This document shows, piece after piece, positions 1 to 11,651 of a stretch of 64,000 nucleotides of DNA; within the stretch, counting starts at the first letter, position 1, and each line of letters begins with the position of its first letter. The notes beneath the pieces are model-generated. The model had not been told where the DNA came from and ran no database searches. It was given only the letters and a program-made list of their open reading frames with translations. Position numbers and translations under genes: made by a program. This DNA is from Symbiodinium kawagutii (Eukaryota; Sar; Dinophyceae; Suessiales; Symbiodiniaceae), in the NCBI GenBank assembly GCA_009767595.1, contig VSDK01004685.1:243625-307624 (forward strand). Direction: 5' to 3'.

Positions 1-919
1 CATGATGTTGGCATTGGAACCGCCACCATGCAGCGCTAGAACCTGTTGCCGTCAGTGCGCACCCAGGATGGGCACAGTCAACACGCCTGGGTAATGGCTG
101 GTTGGCTGGATCATTCACCCGTTGCATAGCAACCGGTGTAGCTTGGCCCAGGTCGAACTGGGACAAATAGAAAAGCCGTCGATGAGCTTCTAAACTTTTC
201 AACACTTTGGGGATTCATATGAACGGTTTTCCAAGTACAGTAGAACACCATAGGAGCTGAAACCTATAGTTTGGGAGTGACTTAATGGTTTTCCGAGTAG
301 AGCAACCGTCACCACTTCGGTCGGCACTGCCACACAGCGGCAGATTTTGGCCGGTGCTCAGATGAAAATTTGATGACTGTACAACTCGTCGCCCGGCAAC
401 TGACCTGTTGGGTAGCAGCCAAGAACGAGGCAAATGTGATGCCATGCCTCTGAAAGAAGTGTATGTCAAGGACTCACTATGAGCAGCTGAAAACGATTGA
501 TCTTCTCATCGGGTATATTAATTACTCCAAAGTGGGGTACTCAGGTTAGCAATTTCCAACCAGGGGGTAACCATCTTGTTGTCAAAACCACAGCACCTTG
601 AAAGGGGAATGAATCCACCTGAAGGTAAACTCTTCCAATGAGATGAGTCCTGTTTGCGTGAGACCTAGGCCACGCATAATCATGCAGGGCCTTATGCGAC
701 ATCTAATCAGATGTCCGGAGACAGAAAATGGCGCAAGCTGACTTGGTCAGCTGAAAAGTTGTACAAAAATGAAACGTCTGGTCAGCAGAATCAGAACGAA
801 TCCGCTCTGTTAGACAATTGCGTCAACCCTCACTTGTTGATCTACGGCCCCTATCATTGACATTCAACCCCTGCTTTTCATAGATTTGGGTTTAGGAAGG
901 GAATCTATAGAAGTGAGGG
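1..919. other. 3' flank of gene 1, nothing recognised
   Basis: No exon, repeat family or RNA recognised. A short plus-strand open frame at 215-469 on the other strand has no protein-like character. This stretch may hold the 3' UTR and intergenic DNA. Confidence 0.4.
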
Positions 920-1189
920 TCAGGGCGAAGGGCTCACTTTGCTGAAGACCAGTGGGAGCTTGAAGCAACAGCCAAACCAGGATCTCGACCGAGCGGTTCT
1001 GCTGGTAGCTTCAGCACCATCTTCCCTAAAGGTGTCCAGGGTTGGCAGTTTCAATGGCAGGTCCGACCAAATCCTCCGACCATCCACCCGGCTCACCACT
1101 TCTGTCGCATATTGGCTAGCCAATTGCCTGGTGCCTGGATCCTCGAGGCCAGGAAATCCGGTGCAGTGGGGGATTTTCTTTGCCATTGC
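920..1189 (-). CDS. Channel exon 16 (C-terminal end, stop codon)
   Basis: Open to TGA at 922-920. QLASQYATEVVSRVDGRRIW plus SDLP matches the A..YA..FV..LN....SDL helix that follows the binding domain in this family. The remaining tail is basic/serine-rich and ends FSKVSPSP. Start chosen at gatagcag|GCA; in-frame alternatives are 1141 and 1173. No AATAAA-type signal is expected or seen (dinoflagellates generally lack it). Confidence 0.7.
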   Translation of the reverse strand, partial: AMAKKIPHCTGFPGLEDPGTRQLASQYATEVVSRVDGRRIWSDLPLKLPTLDTFREDGAEATSRTARSRSWFGCCFKLPLVFSKVSPSP

Positions 1190-4100
1190 CTGCTATCTGG
1201 GGGCTGTGCCCGCTAGCTAGCAGTTGGGTAAATACATTTTCAAACTTCTACGAGGACTACAACACTTTGACAACCGTTTTTTTCCTCCTGTGGGCTTGTG
1301 CTAGAGCCCTTTCTCTACTCCATGGCTCGAATCATGTGATCTGTGGGTCTCGGATCAACTTCAGGTGCCTTGAAAGAACCCGAGCTTCGATCCACGGTGA
1401 AGGCCAATCAACATGAGGATCTTTGGTTGATCCGTTATCATGCTACCACCAGTTTTGTTCATCCGAGTCACAAGAGAGAAAAAGACTTTTGTCATTGTGT
1501 TAGTGTAGTCAAAATCACCATAGAAATACCTGGTTTTGCTCACGGAAACGGTTCTTGGGGGCTCCGCCGCCTCTCTTTTGCATTGTTCTGGTTTCTTGTT
1601 GCTGGTCCCTGCGCATCCCGACGACTGGTTGAACCGTGACGTAATGAAAATTCATGGTTGCTGCTAGGGCATTGTAAGCACCTCTCCTCATTGGGACAGA
1701 ATTGCCTCAGTCAAGGTGTACCTCTTTAAGTGATCATACCAGTACCTTACAAGCATCAAATGCCATCAGAATAGCTGAAAAGTCGAACCTCAACCATGCA
1801 GTTCAATACTTTTGCAGGGGGAAATCTTGTGCTGCGCTCATGCTTCACCAGGCTTCACCATGGATATGTCCATCACTAGGAAATACTGGGCTAAACTGCT
1901 TTGGCTCTAGCAGGGGATCAGGAGGTTGTCAACAAATTTCGCATGGACTTTCCAACTTCCTCTAAATCTAGACTCATGAACATGTATGGCATAGTAAGAG
2001 GATGGACTTCCCACAAATTGGGGATGAACCCAGGAACATCTTCAGATGGACTTCCCCCTCATGAATGTACGGGCTGAAGACAAGCACTTCTTATAGACAA
2101 AGGGACAGTGAGGAGATCGCCTTAGGCATTTCCAGAATCCGTAGGGACTTTACCAACATTTGACAGGCCAGCAATCATGTGGCATCTATCCCCTGAAACA
2201 TTGCTTATCTCAAGCAAGACAAAACTGTATGTCAGCGGGGTACCCAAGTGTTGGACGCCCTAGCATATCGCTATTGCTGCTATAGTCAACGCTTCAAAGT
2301 TGATTTCTTGCTAGTCAGGACAATGCCACTTTTGGTGCGACCCAGCTCATACCTAATGTTTTACCCCCATAAATACTGTCCAGGCATATGAGAGATAAAA
2401 AAATGCTGGCAACTGCGCTAATCTTAGTGCTGAAGCAAGATCTTCAATGCGCTACTGTACGAATGTAATGATCAACAATGCACTGGTAGTGCTGATCTAT
2501 GCGTTTGCAATATGATCGATACAGTAATGATCAAACATATTACATCAGTTGTCGTCATGAGTAGTAGCAATAACTACCAATCCATTAAAAGTGAATATGG
2601 GTTATCAATGATCAATAACCAACTACCTATGGTGGTTTCTAACAATGAAGGTACTCACAACTCATCCAATACAAATCATTTATTTGTGATAAAACCAACC
2701 ATTTTTGGGGTTTCCCCATTTTGAGACCCGTCTTTTTCCAACGACTTCAGACAGTCAACCAGCGGTTCCGCTGTCCTTTCCACAGCACTCCACAAACGTG
2801 GTCACATCAATGATGATGAGCCTTGAAATGTCCTGCCGCCCAAGGCCGGACCATAGATCCATGATTCTTCCTACATGACTTCTAAGGTCCCAGAGAATGG
2901 GGAAAACTGGACCTACCATCACTAGGATGCCGACGGCCAGCAACCCAGTTAGAGTTTCGCTCTAAATAGATTGAATCTCCAGAAATTTGGCGTTAAATAG
3001 AAATTTGGTTTTCGAGAAATCTGGCGGTAAAGAGCTCAAATTTCTAGAACTTGAGCCGTAAATGATTGATAGTGTAAATAATTTCCCTCCAAGTTCCTAG
3101 TTGGTTTACTTTGGAGCACTGCGACAAGGCATCGGCGGCATCGCGGCGGAATCCCACGAACTGGGTGAAGAAACCCATCAGTGATGGCCAAATATTCCAG
3201 ACTCTATGCGTCTTTACTGTGTGATGCAGGTATGTGATAAACATAGTGACTGGATGCTAGTTGCATTTTCCACAATGGGTTACCATAATCAGAATAGTTC
3301 CAGGAACAACAATGGTTACCATTTTCCACAATGGGTTCCATGGCTTACAAAAGAGTTCAGGAGCCACCAAAATAGCAACGAGCGATGGTACAGCTGGGTT
3401 CTAAACACAGGCTCAGTAGTTGCGATCCCCGTGAGACAGTGCCGTAACTACAAATCCTGGGGCAATGCCTTATAGGTACCTGATTTGTGCACACAGCCGC
3501 AATAGCGACCCCATGGAAAAACGATGCTTTTTGCTTCGTTGCATGAAGAGAGGGGTTCGGGTGGAAGGGGAATGTTAACGTTCCATGTAACTTACTTTCC
3601 TTGTGGATGCTCCGCTACTGAGGGGTTGGGGTGGGGGGATTGTATGATAACATTCCATATGATTTCTTTTCGTTGTGGATGCTACACTGAAGGGTGGGTG
3701 GGCAGGGTGTATGTCAATGTTCCGGGTAACTTGCTTTCCTTGTGAAAACAAGCAAGTTTCCAATTCGAGAACTCAGAGCCTCGAGCAGGTGTGGAACAAG
3801 CTCCCATGTTTTGTTTCTAAGGAGCTGAGGTCACGAGACAAGTCGCCGTGACAAAGACGCAGCTGCCCAAAAATGTGTCGGCCTTCATGTTCCAATGCAA
3901 TTCCAGGCCGCACTTGCTGAAAGCAGTGGGCTCTTTAGCAAAGAAGATATTTGCCTAGATGAGAGGATGAAAAGTGGCTTATGTTTGAGCGCGCGGCGTT
4001 TTGGTGTCGCAAAGCCAAGAGGTTTTGTTAAAAACATGTTGAAACCCGTTGTTAAAATGGGCCGATCTAAACACACATTTCGGCACGAGGATGCAATAAC

Positions 4101-6726
4101 ATTGCGAAACGCAGCGTTCGATGCTGAAGACTCAGTTGGAACTGAGCAACCCAGGGTCGGTAACACGGCCCCACCCAGTTTGTTGAAGTGCCCGTGTAGA
4201 GCAGCGCGTCGGATGTGATGACACCGTGATCCGAATCTTTCATTCTTGTGGTCGTCCCAGAACGAACAGGCAATACTAACCAACACTTTTTGGGATTTGA
4301 AAGTTATCCATTTGAACAATGATGGGTCACAGCATTGTTGGTTGTTACCATTGAAGCGATACATATGATACATTGTTTTCAAATGAACAAAAAACATTCT
4401 TAAGCCCATCTGCAATGAGTCCCCACAAGCACCACTTGCTCTCGCCACAGGAGGTCCTGTGATCTGAGATGCCCCATATGCACCCAGGGAGCCCACAAGC
4501 AAATCTCTGCCATCCACAGGTTGCAGAACTTCAAACTTTTTGGGTATGCTTGGCTATCCTGAGGCAGCGACCAGAAGGGGGTCGGTAGTACCGATGCGAA
4601 TCATTGGACCGAGCAGCTGTGAGTTGAATGAGTGCAAAAGGAATATGACAACGTTTGATAGCAGCTAAAGCTCTAGGGTAGCAGGATCGTCTGAATATGC
4701 CTGAATCGATTTCCTATTCAAGCAGTGAAGTCGTAAGGCAGTGAACAAGTACAGCTAGCTATTCACTAGGCACACCTGGGCCAAGATCGGCGATGGTATG
4801 CCCATATCACTCAGTAATGACTGACAACTAGTAAAGCAAACATGGTCAGCTGAAAAATCCTCACGATCAAAAAAACCAGACTACTGGGATTCGTGTTATA
4901 TACTCTGAGTGAAGCGTGTGGGCGACTGGGACCCATGATTCCAACGGCTCCAAGTCTCGTAGTGGCAGCTGCCGTCTGCAATGAAGTAGCTAGCCGTTGC
5001 CACAGAGCCCGCCGCGAAGACTACGTCATCGAAGGCCAAAATCCAATGCTTCAAATGGGTGGCCAAGTCACCTGAAGAGGACTTGCTGATTGGTGGTTCC
5101 AACTTGGTATCTACTGTTGGTGTTCATAATAATGGTGCAATGTTGGTACTTGGTAATGTCGGTTCCACATTATTCTGAAGAGCAAACCCTATGAAACATA
5201 TTAGTCAACCAACCATTTGTTAACGATTACTAGGGAAAACACACACATGTTAAAAAACCATCAGCCAGAAACTTATGAAAACTCGTTGTCTGGACACTTA
5301 AGACATGACATCTGGGGGCATCAACTTGACATACCACGTATCCACCACGAACGAAAAGTTCCTGGTTCATCGCTCCAACAAGCCTCCAGCAGCAATCACA
5401 GTTTCACATCTCATGGCATTAATCAACCACAGGGATTTTCCGAAACACTGTACCAATCAGTAGCTTTCCTGGCATTCCCCATCATGCTCACTATAAGTTC
5501 GAACAGCAGCAATAACATCCCGCAATAACCAGCCAGACTGGGCAATATGTGAGTGAACACCAATGATTTCAATGGAGAGATGTTGACCACTAGTGAAAGG
5601 CTGGCAAACTTGGTCATGAGTCATCCACCAAAGCCTCGATACAACTGAGGCACCATGGGGTTATCACGGCAATTACTGAGCATTTCAAGCCAGGGAATAT
5701 CCATGTAAACTGGCCTGTCCAACAATGATGTGACGCATTGCAGCAAGAACTTAGCGCTGCAACATGAGCGTGCAAATAATGTCAGCCAAAACGTATCCTG
5801 CAGCCGAGCGTGCTTCCTGGCTCTGTAGCAGCCTTCCCACATGTCCTACAAACCGATACCGATATGTCTTCGGTGTTTGGATTTGACTGCCCCATGTGAG
5901 TGTCAGATTCTGATTGGATGGCCGCCTCCCTATGCAACCCCCCAGGCTTGCAGCAGAGTTGCAAACAAGGCAATAGATCTGATCATCCATGCAGTCCAAA
6001 AGTTTCTTGATGAAGTCGTTTTCATTAAAACATTCCAAATGTCTCTGCAACTGCAACTCTTGTTGAAGTGGTTTCGACAGCATGTCAAGGATTGGGATGT
6101 GCACCTTTAGCAGGCGAAGCAAGTGTTGGCCCACCTAGAGGCAAGACGTTTGGGAAGATACATGTACACATGAATACATCTGAATACATGTGTATATCTT
6201 CGGTATGTTGCACTATTTTGTGCAAAGTTGCGCTTTGCAATACTTCATCTTCCTTTTTAGAGCAAGGAGACACATATAGATTCCAAAGCGTAGTTTAATC
6301 CAATTTCACCAACCCCTTGACAGCAACCTGAAACACCATGCTGGCATTGGTGGCATGGTCCATGGTTGGCAAACAAAAAACTGGAAAGCCTTCCCTGATC
6401 TTGCAGGGCGCATCCTTTGAGATCGCCTGATTCTTTAGGGCAAAGGTATGCTGCAAAAAGCGTGTAACGCGATGGGAGAGATCGGGATCAATATGGTTGT
6501 AGCTCAAATAGCGGCGTAGCAAACCTGGATGACAGGAGTTTGTCCGGGAGCAATACCGACTGAAAGCTTACGTGGTGGTTGCGCTTGCTCTTGATCTTCT
6601 GGTTGTACTCGTTGTTTGCTCTTCTTGTTGCTGTTGTTGTTAATCATTGCTGCTGCACTATGGTGTTGGTGCACTTGTTGATTCTTGTTATTCTTTTTCT
6701 TTTTCCTGTTCCTGCTCAACTCTGAC

Positions 6727-6771
<45 letters not shown>

Positions 6772-9700
6772 CTGGTCGATAGTTGCACCCCATCTCGAAA
6801 ATATATCATGATTAGATAGTAATACCGAGGTACCGTTGAAAATCAAAAAGTCATCTTGAAACCGCTAGTCGCGCTAGTCAGTTGATGCTGATGTTGCAAG
6901 AATCCCTGTGAGGGTTTACAATCGATGTCCTCGTTGTGAACATCACCGCCTGAAGCACAGGGCTGTGTTGACTTCCGCCAGATTCCGCAGAAGTGGACGA
7001 TGTCTGCAGAAAAAGCGGAGTGGTATGCATTCATCTTGCCAATAAACTGTATCTATGTACTACTTATTGGTATTCTTTCTTCGCAAGTTTCCATTCCTCT
7101 TCTTTCTTGGGGTTGTGGTGACTGATCAAACAGCGAAACAAAGACTAGGGCGCATACAAACTTTAGAATCACCATGGGCACCTGGGGGTTGTCCGGTTTT
7201 TCTTTTCACTCCACATCACTTTGCTGGAAAAACAGGAACATCCGGGAAAAAACAACACGAACAACTTTGCAACTAGGATGCACAAATTTCAATGATTGGT
7301 TTCCAACAATATCTTTCATGACTTTGAGCAGCTCCCCAAATCCCGAACAGGTTGATCGGACGGCAAAAAAAACAGATCACTACACTAGGGCAGGTCACTC
7401 TGGATCGACATGGGCCCACAAGCCTTGGGGCATCACACATGTGGATTCACAGGGTATTGAACCATTCTAGAACCAACCATCCTCTCTTTTGCCCATTTGC
7501 ATGTGTGCACAAATAATATGCTGCCATAAAGGTATACAATTTAGTAGCCATAATTGCAAAACACATTTATAAAGCAAATATACATAACATGGCAAAATAC
7601 AGAAACAAGCATATCAAGTGTATATATATATATATATTATGGCATCAGAGCTTCCATCAACTTCCTACAATCTCCGTACCACAGTATCTTGTTTAACATC
7701 TGAACCGTTGAGCAACGCACCGCAAGTCGGCACCAGAAAGGATTGCACAAATCCAACGCCCAAGTCCCTAGAACTGGCAGCATCAACGGCAGCTTCATGA
7801 ATCAGCCAGGCGTTGCCAAGCAACGAAACTGTTCGGTCTCCTCATTCTTCAGTTTTTGAAGGCTTGCCTGGGTCGAAAAATGCATGTCCGGTTGCAAATC
7901 CCACGCCATGATCAGTTGCATCAAGCTAGTAGCTCTACAGTCAATGATGATATGATCCAACGCCATGATGTTTTTCCAAAGTTGACTCTATCATCATATC
8001 ATGCCACTGGAGCAAACCCAGCGCTATGATAGAAATCACTATATAGGACAAAATTAGACCTCCATGAAAACAAAACATGGCCCCGGAGAACTGATTTTCC
8101 GATGTTTCTTGATTGCTTGCTGTTCAAGACCCAACCATTGAACATGCCAATGGGGTAAAGCACCATCCAGACTTGCAGCACTTGCTATGTGTATTCTATG
8201 TTGCCAATCCAATCTTGTCAATTCTCGTTCTTGCTTCAGCACACGACCAAAAGCTGATCTTTGGTCGTATAACCAAAGTGGATGCAACAGATCAAAAAAT
8301 AAGAAAGAACACATCTCAACAGCAACTCATTTTTTTCGGCATTCAGGGGCTCTCGAATAAAAAGAAGCACTCAGGAGCTCGTCGAGCCGCCTAGCAACGA
8401 AACAAGCGCTACATAACCCTATGTGTCTCGCAGGAAGGCCGTGACTGCGTGTCATCTCTGTTTGCTTCCAGCAGCTGATCAAGCCATTTGAACAGCGGGG
8501 TCGCACCCAATGATGGGTGCCTAGCAACCTGGTTGGTGCTTCCGCCTAGTCATAAAGACAGCCATAGTTCCCGTTTCAATTCTAGACAGTGAACTTCGTC
8601 TTTATAAATCTTGTAGAAATATGAGAAATCATTAAACTAAATTGAAATCATCATAACTCTCGATTATGCTAAACACTTTATCTTACTGTTTCCGGAACCA
8701 TTATTCACATTTAAGTGTTGAGCTTTAAATAATGCATTGACCGATTCAAACAAGTCGTTGGAAGAAGCAAACTTGTGAGTGTTTTCAGCCCTTCGGTGAC
8801 CTTGATAAACTTGGGGCTTCAAGACATTGCGGAAACATCGGTGACGATGAGCAACAGAGCGTCCTGATGGCATCATCAACAGATCCCACGATATTCAAGT
8901 GAAAGGCAGCTTTGCCGCACCAACAGCTAAATGGATTTCCCACAATGACAATCTCCGGCCATCAACCACAAGCCAACCACGACTGAGATGCCAAAAGGGA
9001 TGTCATAGAACTGACCATAGTGGAGAAATTGAGCAACGCCAGAATGCTGATCACAACGGAGAAGACCCTTTCTTCCAGGTTCACCGCCTCGATCTCCGTT
9101 TGACCCACACCAAGCTGAGCGTAGGCCCAGTGAAGCGAAGTAGAATATCTGGGCTGTTGAGACAGGGGGGAAGACAGGGCAAGGGACCAACCCCTGGAAT
9201 GTTGTCACTTAGGAAACTGCCCTGCTTGCTGCTGGCTTTTGCGAACATGTTTAGGCATATATGTAAATATGTAAATAGCTTGTGGATACAAGAGAAGGAC
9301 GGGCATGATACACAAAACATTTGCCAGCAAACAAACTTAAATGCTCCATGTACCAATCTGAACCACCTATGCCACTCCAAATTGCGTTCAAACAAAGGAT
9401 GATTTTGGGCGTTGTAGCGTTGTAACTTGGCAATCTGAAGGAACCCAAAGGTACAGTAGCTAACTTAGCATTTTGAACATGTTCGCCCGAGCCTTAGGGT
9501 TTGCCCCGCATGGGTCTGAGAACATTTCCCAACGCTCAAATTCCTGCACAAGGCCATTGTTTTTTGACTTCTGAGTTATCAAACCCTAAACCTCAAACCC
9601 CTAAAACCCTAAAACCAAAACCCTAAAGCCCTAAAACCAAACCCCTAAAACCCTAAAACCCTAAAACCAAAACCCTAAAACCCTAAACCATAAATCACTG

Positions 9701-11445
9701 CGTATAGCCATTGTTTTCGCAACTTGTCCAAGCCATCTCGACCTTGTACAACATGCTCCATTGCAGTGGCACTTTATGTGGTGGGGCGAACGTTAAGGCT
9801 GGAGGGAACATGTTTAATCACTACTGACCTTTCGCTAGGTTGTTGTTTGTACAGTTTAATCACTGAACCTACAGTTGTTTGAGTCAGTTGTATGTTTAAT
9901 CATGGTTCAGTGTCATACAACTGACTCCACCACTCCCAATGACACATCACCATGATCTGCACTCCCATGGGACCGTCGTTTGCCGGATGATGCTGATGCT
10001 TCTCAACATGCATCGAGTACTCAAGAACCAATATGAACTCAGAAACACATAGTAGCTAGCATACAACATGTGCGTAGATATCAGCTTGAACTCAATTCAT
10101 TATAGGAACTCACATGTGTTGAGATTCCAGACAACGCTTTCACGGAAGGATGTGCCCCCAAAACAGGATGCGACATCAACTTTCAGCAACGGCCGTAGGA
10201 CCAAGTCACTGGTAAGCCACGGGTTTGTCCTTTAACTGTGCCACTACGATCCAGGAGTTTGGGCTCTCGCTCTCGCCAGAGATTGCATCTTGATCTCCAA
10301 TCAACCACCATAGGCAAGCAATGATGTGGTTGCACAGCAGCAGTTGCAACAGAAGCTTGAAGATGCTATACCTTAAGGCACACAAATCAGAATCATGTCA
10401 CTGGAAAAATCTTGAACCAAAAAGAAATTTCTGAAGATGATCACCCCAAATAGTGGGCATTACTTGAATAGCGTAAAGTATTAGATTATTAGATAGTAGT
10501 GGAGATTAGGTGAACATCATTTCTATATATTGATCTATTATTGCCAAGTAGATTATCAGTTAACAAGTGATGATTCATGGATGATTCCCTATGTTACTGC
10601 AGCTTAACGTTCTGCTTGTTTTCTTACCGTGGCGTAAGGCTCTTGTCTTAATAGTTCCTGTTTGGTGTCCTGTAGAGTGATTCGTACAATGTACAGGACA
10701 AAATCAGATTCTTTGTGCGATTCCTTCGGTTCCATTTTGCCGGTGCCAAATGCAAGACTGAAGTATTGATTTTGTGGGCCAAATTCTGATGTCTCTGCAT
10801 GAGTATTGTCAACCGGCGCAACCAATACATCAGGCTCCAATGTCCTTCAACAACTTTATCAACCAAGATTTCAGCTGTGGAAGCTCTCAACATTCTGATA
10901 AGGAATGAAGATGAATCCATCCGAAATCTCGGTCAGATTCCTTTCACCCGGTGCCAGGGAACTGGATGTTGGCAACCCGTGAGGTGAGCTGATCCCGCAA
11001 AGATGTGATGATGGATCCCACTTTCACCACACGACCCAAGCGAAAGAGCCTACCGGGCACAGCCAGTTGCAGAGGCTGCCAACACCCCCATTGGGAGGGC
11101 CACACTGCAGAATCTTCGTTGTAGAGTCACTTTTCGATGGCTTGAATCTGTAAAACTCATCAATTGCTCTTCCCCTTTGCACCAACAAAGAAAATATTAC
11201 CATTGTAGAATAGGTGTGTAAAGTGTTGCCGCGGGTCAGAAAACAAAACTAACCAATTGTTTAAGTAAATCTAGAAACGTAAATCAGTGCGAAAAGCGCG
11301 CAAACAATGAAACAAAAAAGGAACAACAAAACAAACACACACACACACAAAAAAAAACACAAACATCAACATCAACAACAACAGCAGCAACAGCAACAAC
11401 AGCAGCGACAGCAACAGCAATAGCGATAGCAACAGCAACATGACC

Positions 11446-11494
<49 letters not shown>

Positions 11495-11552
11495 GTAACA
11501 GCAACAGCCACAGCAACAGCAACAAAAACAGCAACAGCAACAGCAACAGCAA

Positions 11553-11597
<45 letters not shown>

Positions 11598-11618
11598 GAA
11601 CAGCAACAATAACAAGAA

Positions 11619-11651
<33 letters not shown>

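Larger units (their letters stand above)
1190..4076 (-). other. Intron 15 of gene 1
   Basis: About 2.9 kb. It contains a family 1 MITE-like copy (2633-2725) and an imperfect tandem repeat (3530-3745). An open minus frame at 2755-2943 (DLWSGLGRQDISRLIIID) could be an extra exon, but no phase need for it exists. Confidence 0.5.

Noticed and set aside
5621..5842. Minus-strand frame between channel exons 13 and 14 as an extra exon
   Set aside because: Exons 13 and 14 join in phase and restore the family motif without it.
6504..6809. Polyglutamine protein on the minus strand
   Set aside because: The Q run is an intronic CAA repeat; only its last codons overlap the true C-linker exon, in another frame.
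7174..7470. Plus-strand 98-codon ORF
   Set aside because: Mixed composition, no family resemblance, no splice context, opposite to the gene's strand.
9588..9690. Chromosome end
   Set aside because: The telomere-like tract is degenerate and flanked on both sides by exons of the same gene.
10648..10920. Minus-strand frame MDSSSFLIRMLRAS as the S4-S5 exon
   Set aside because: The frame at 10963-11049 matches the family and phases much better; this one lies in the following intron.
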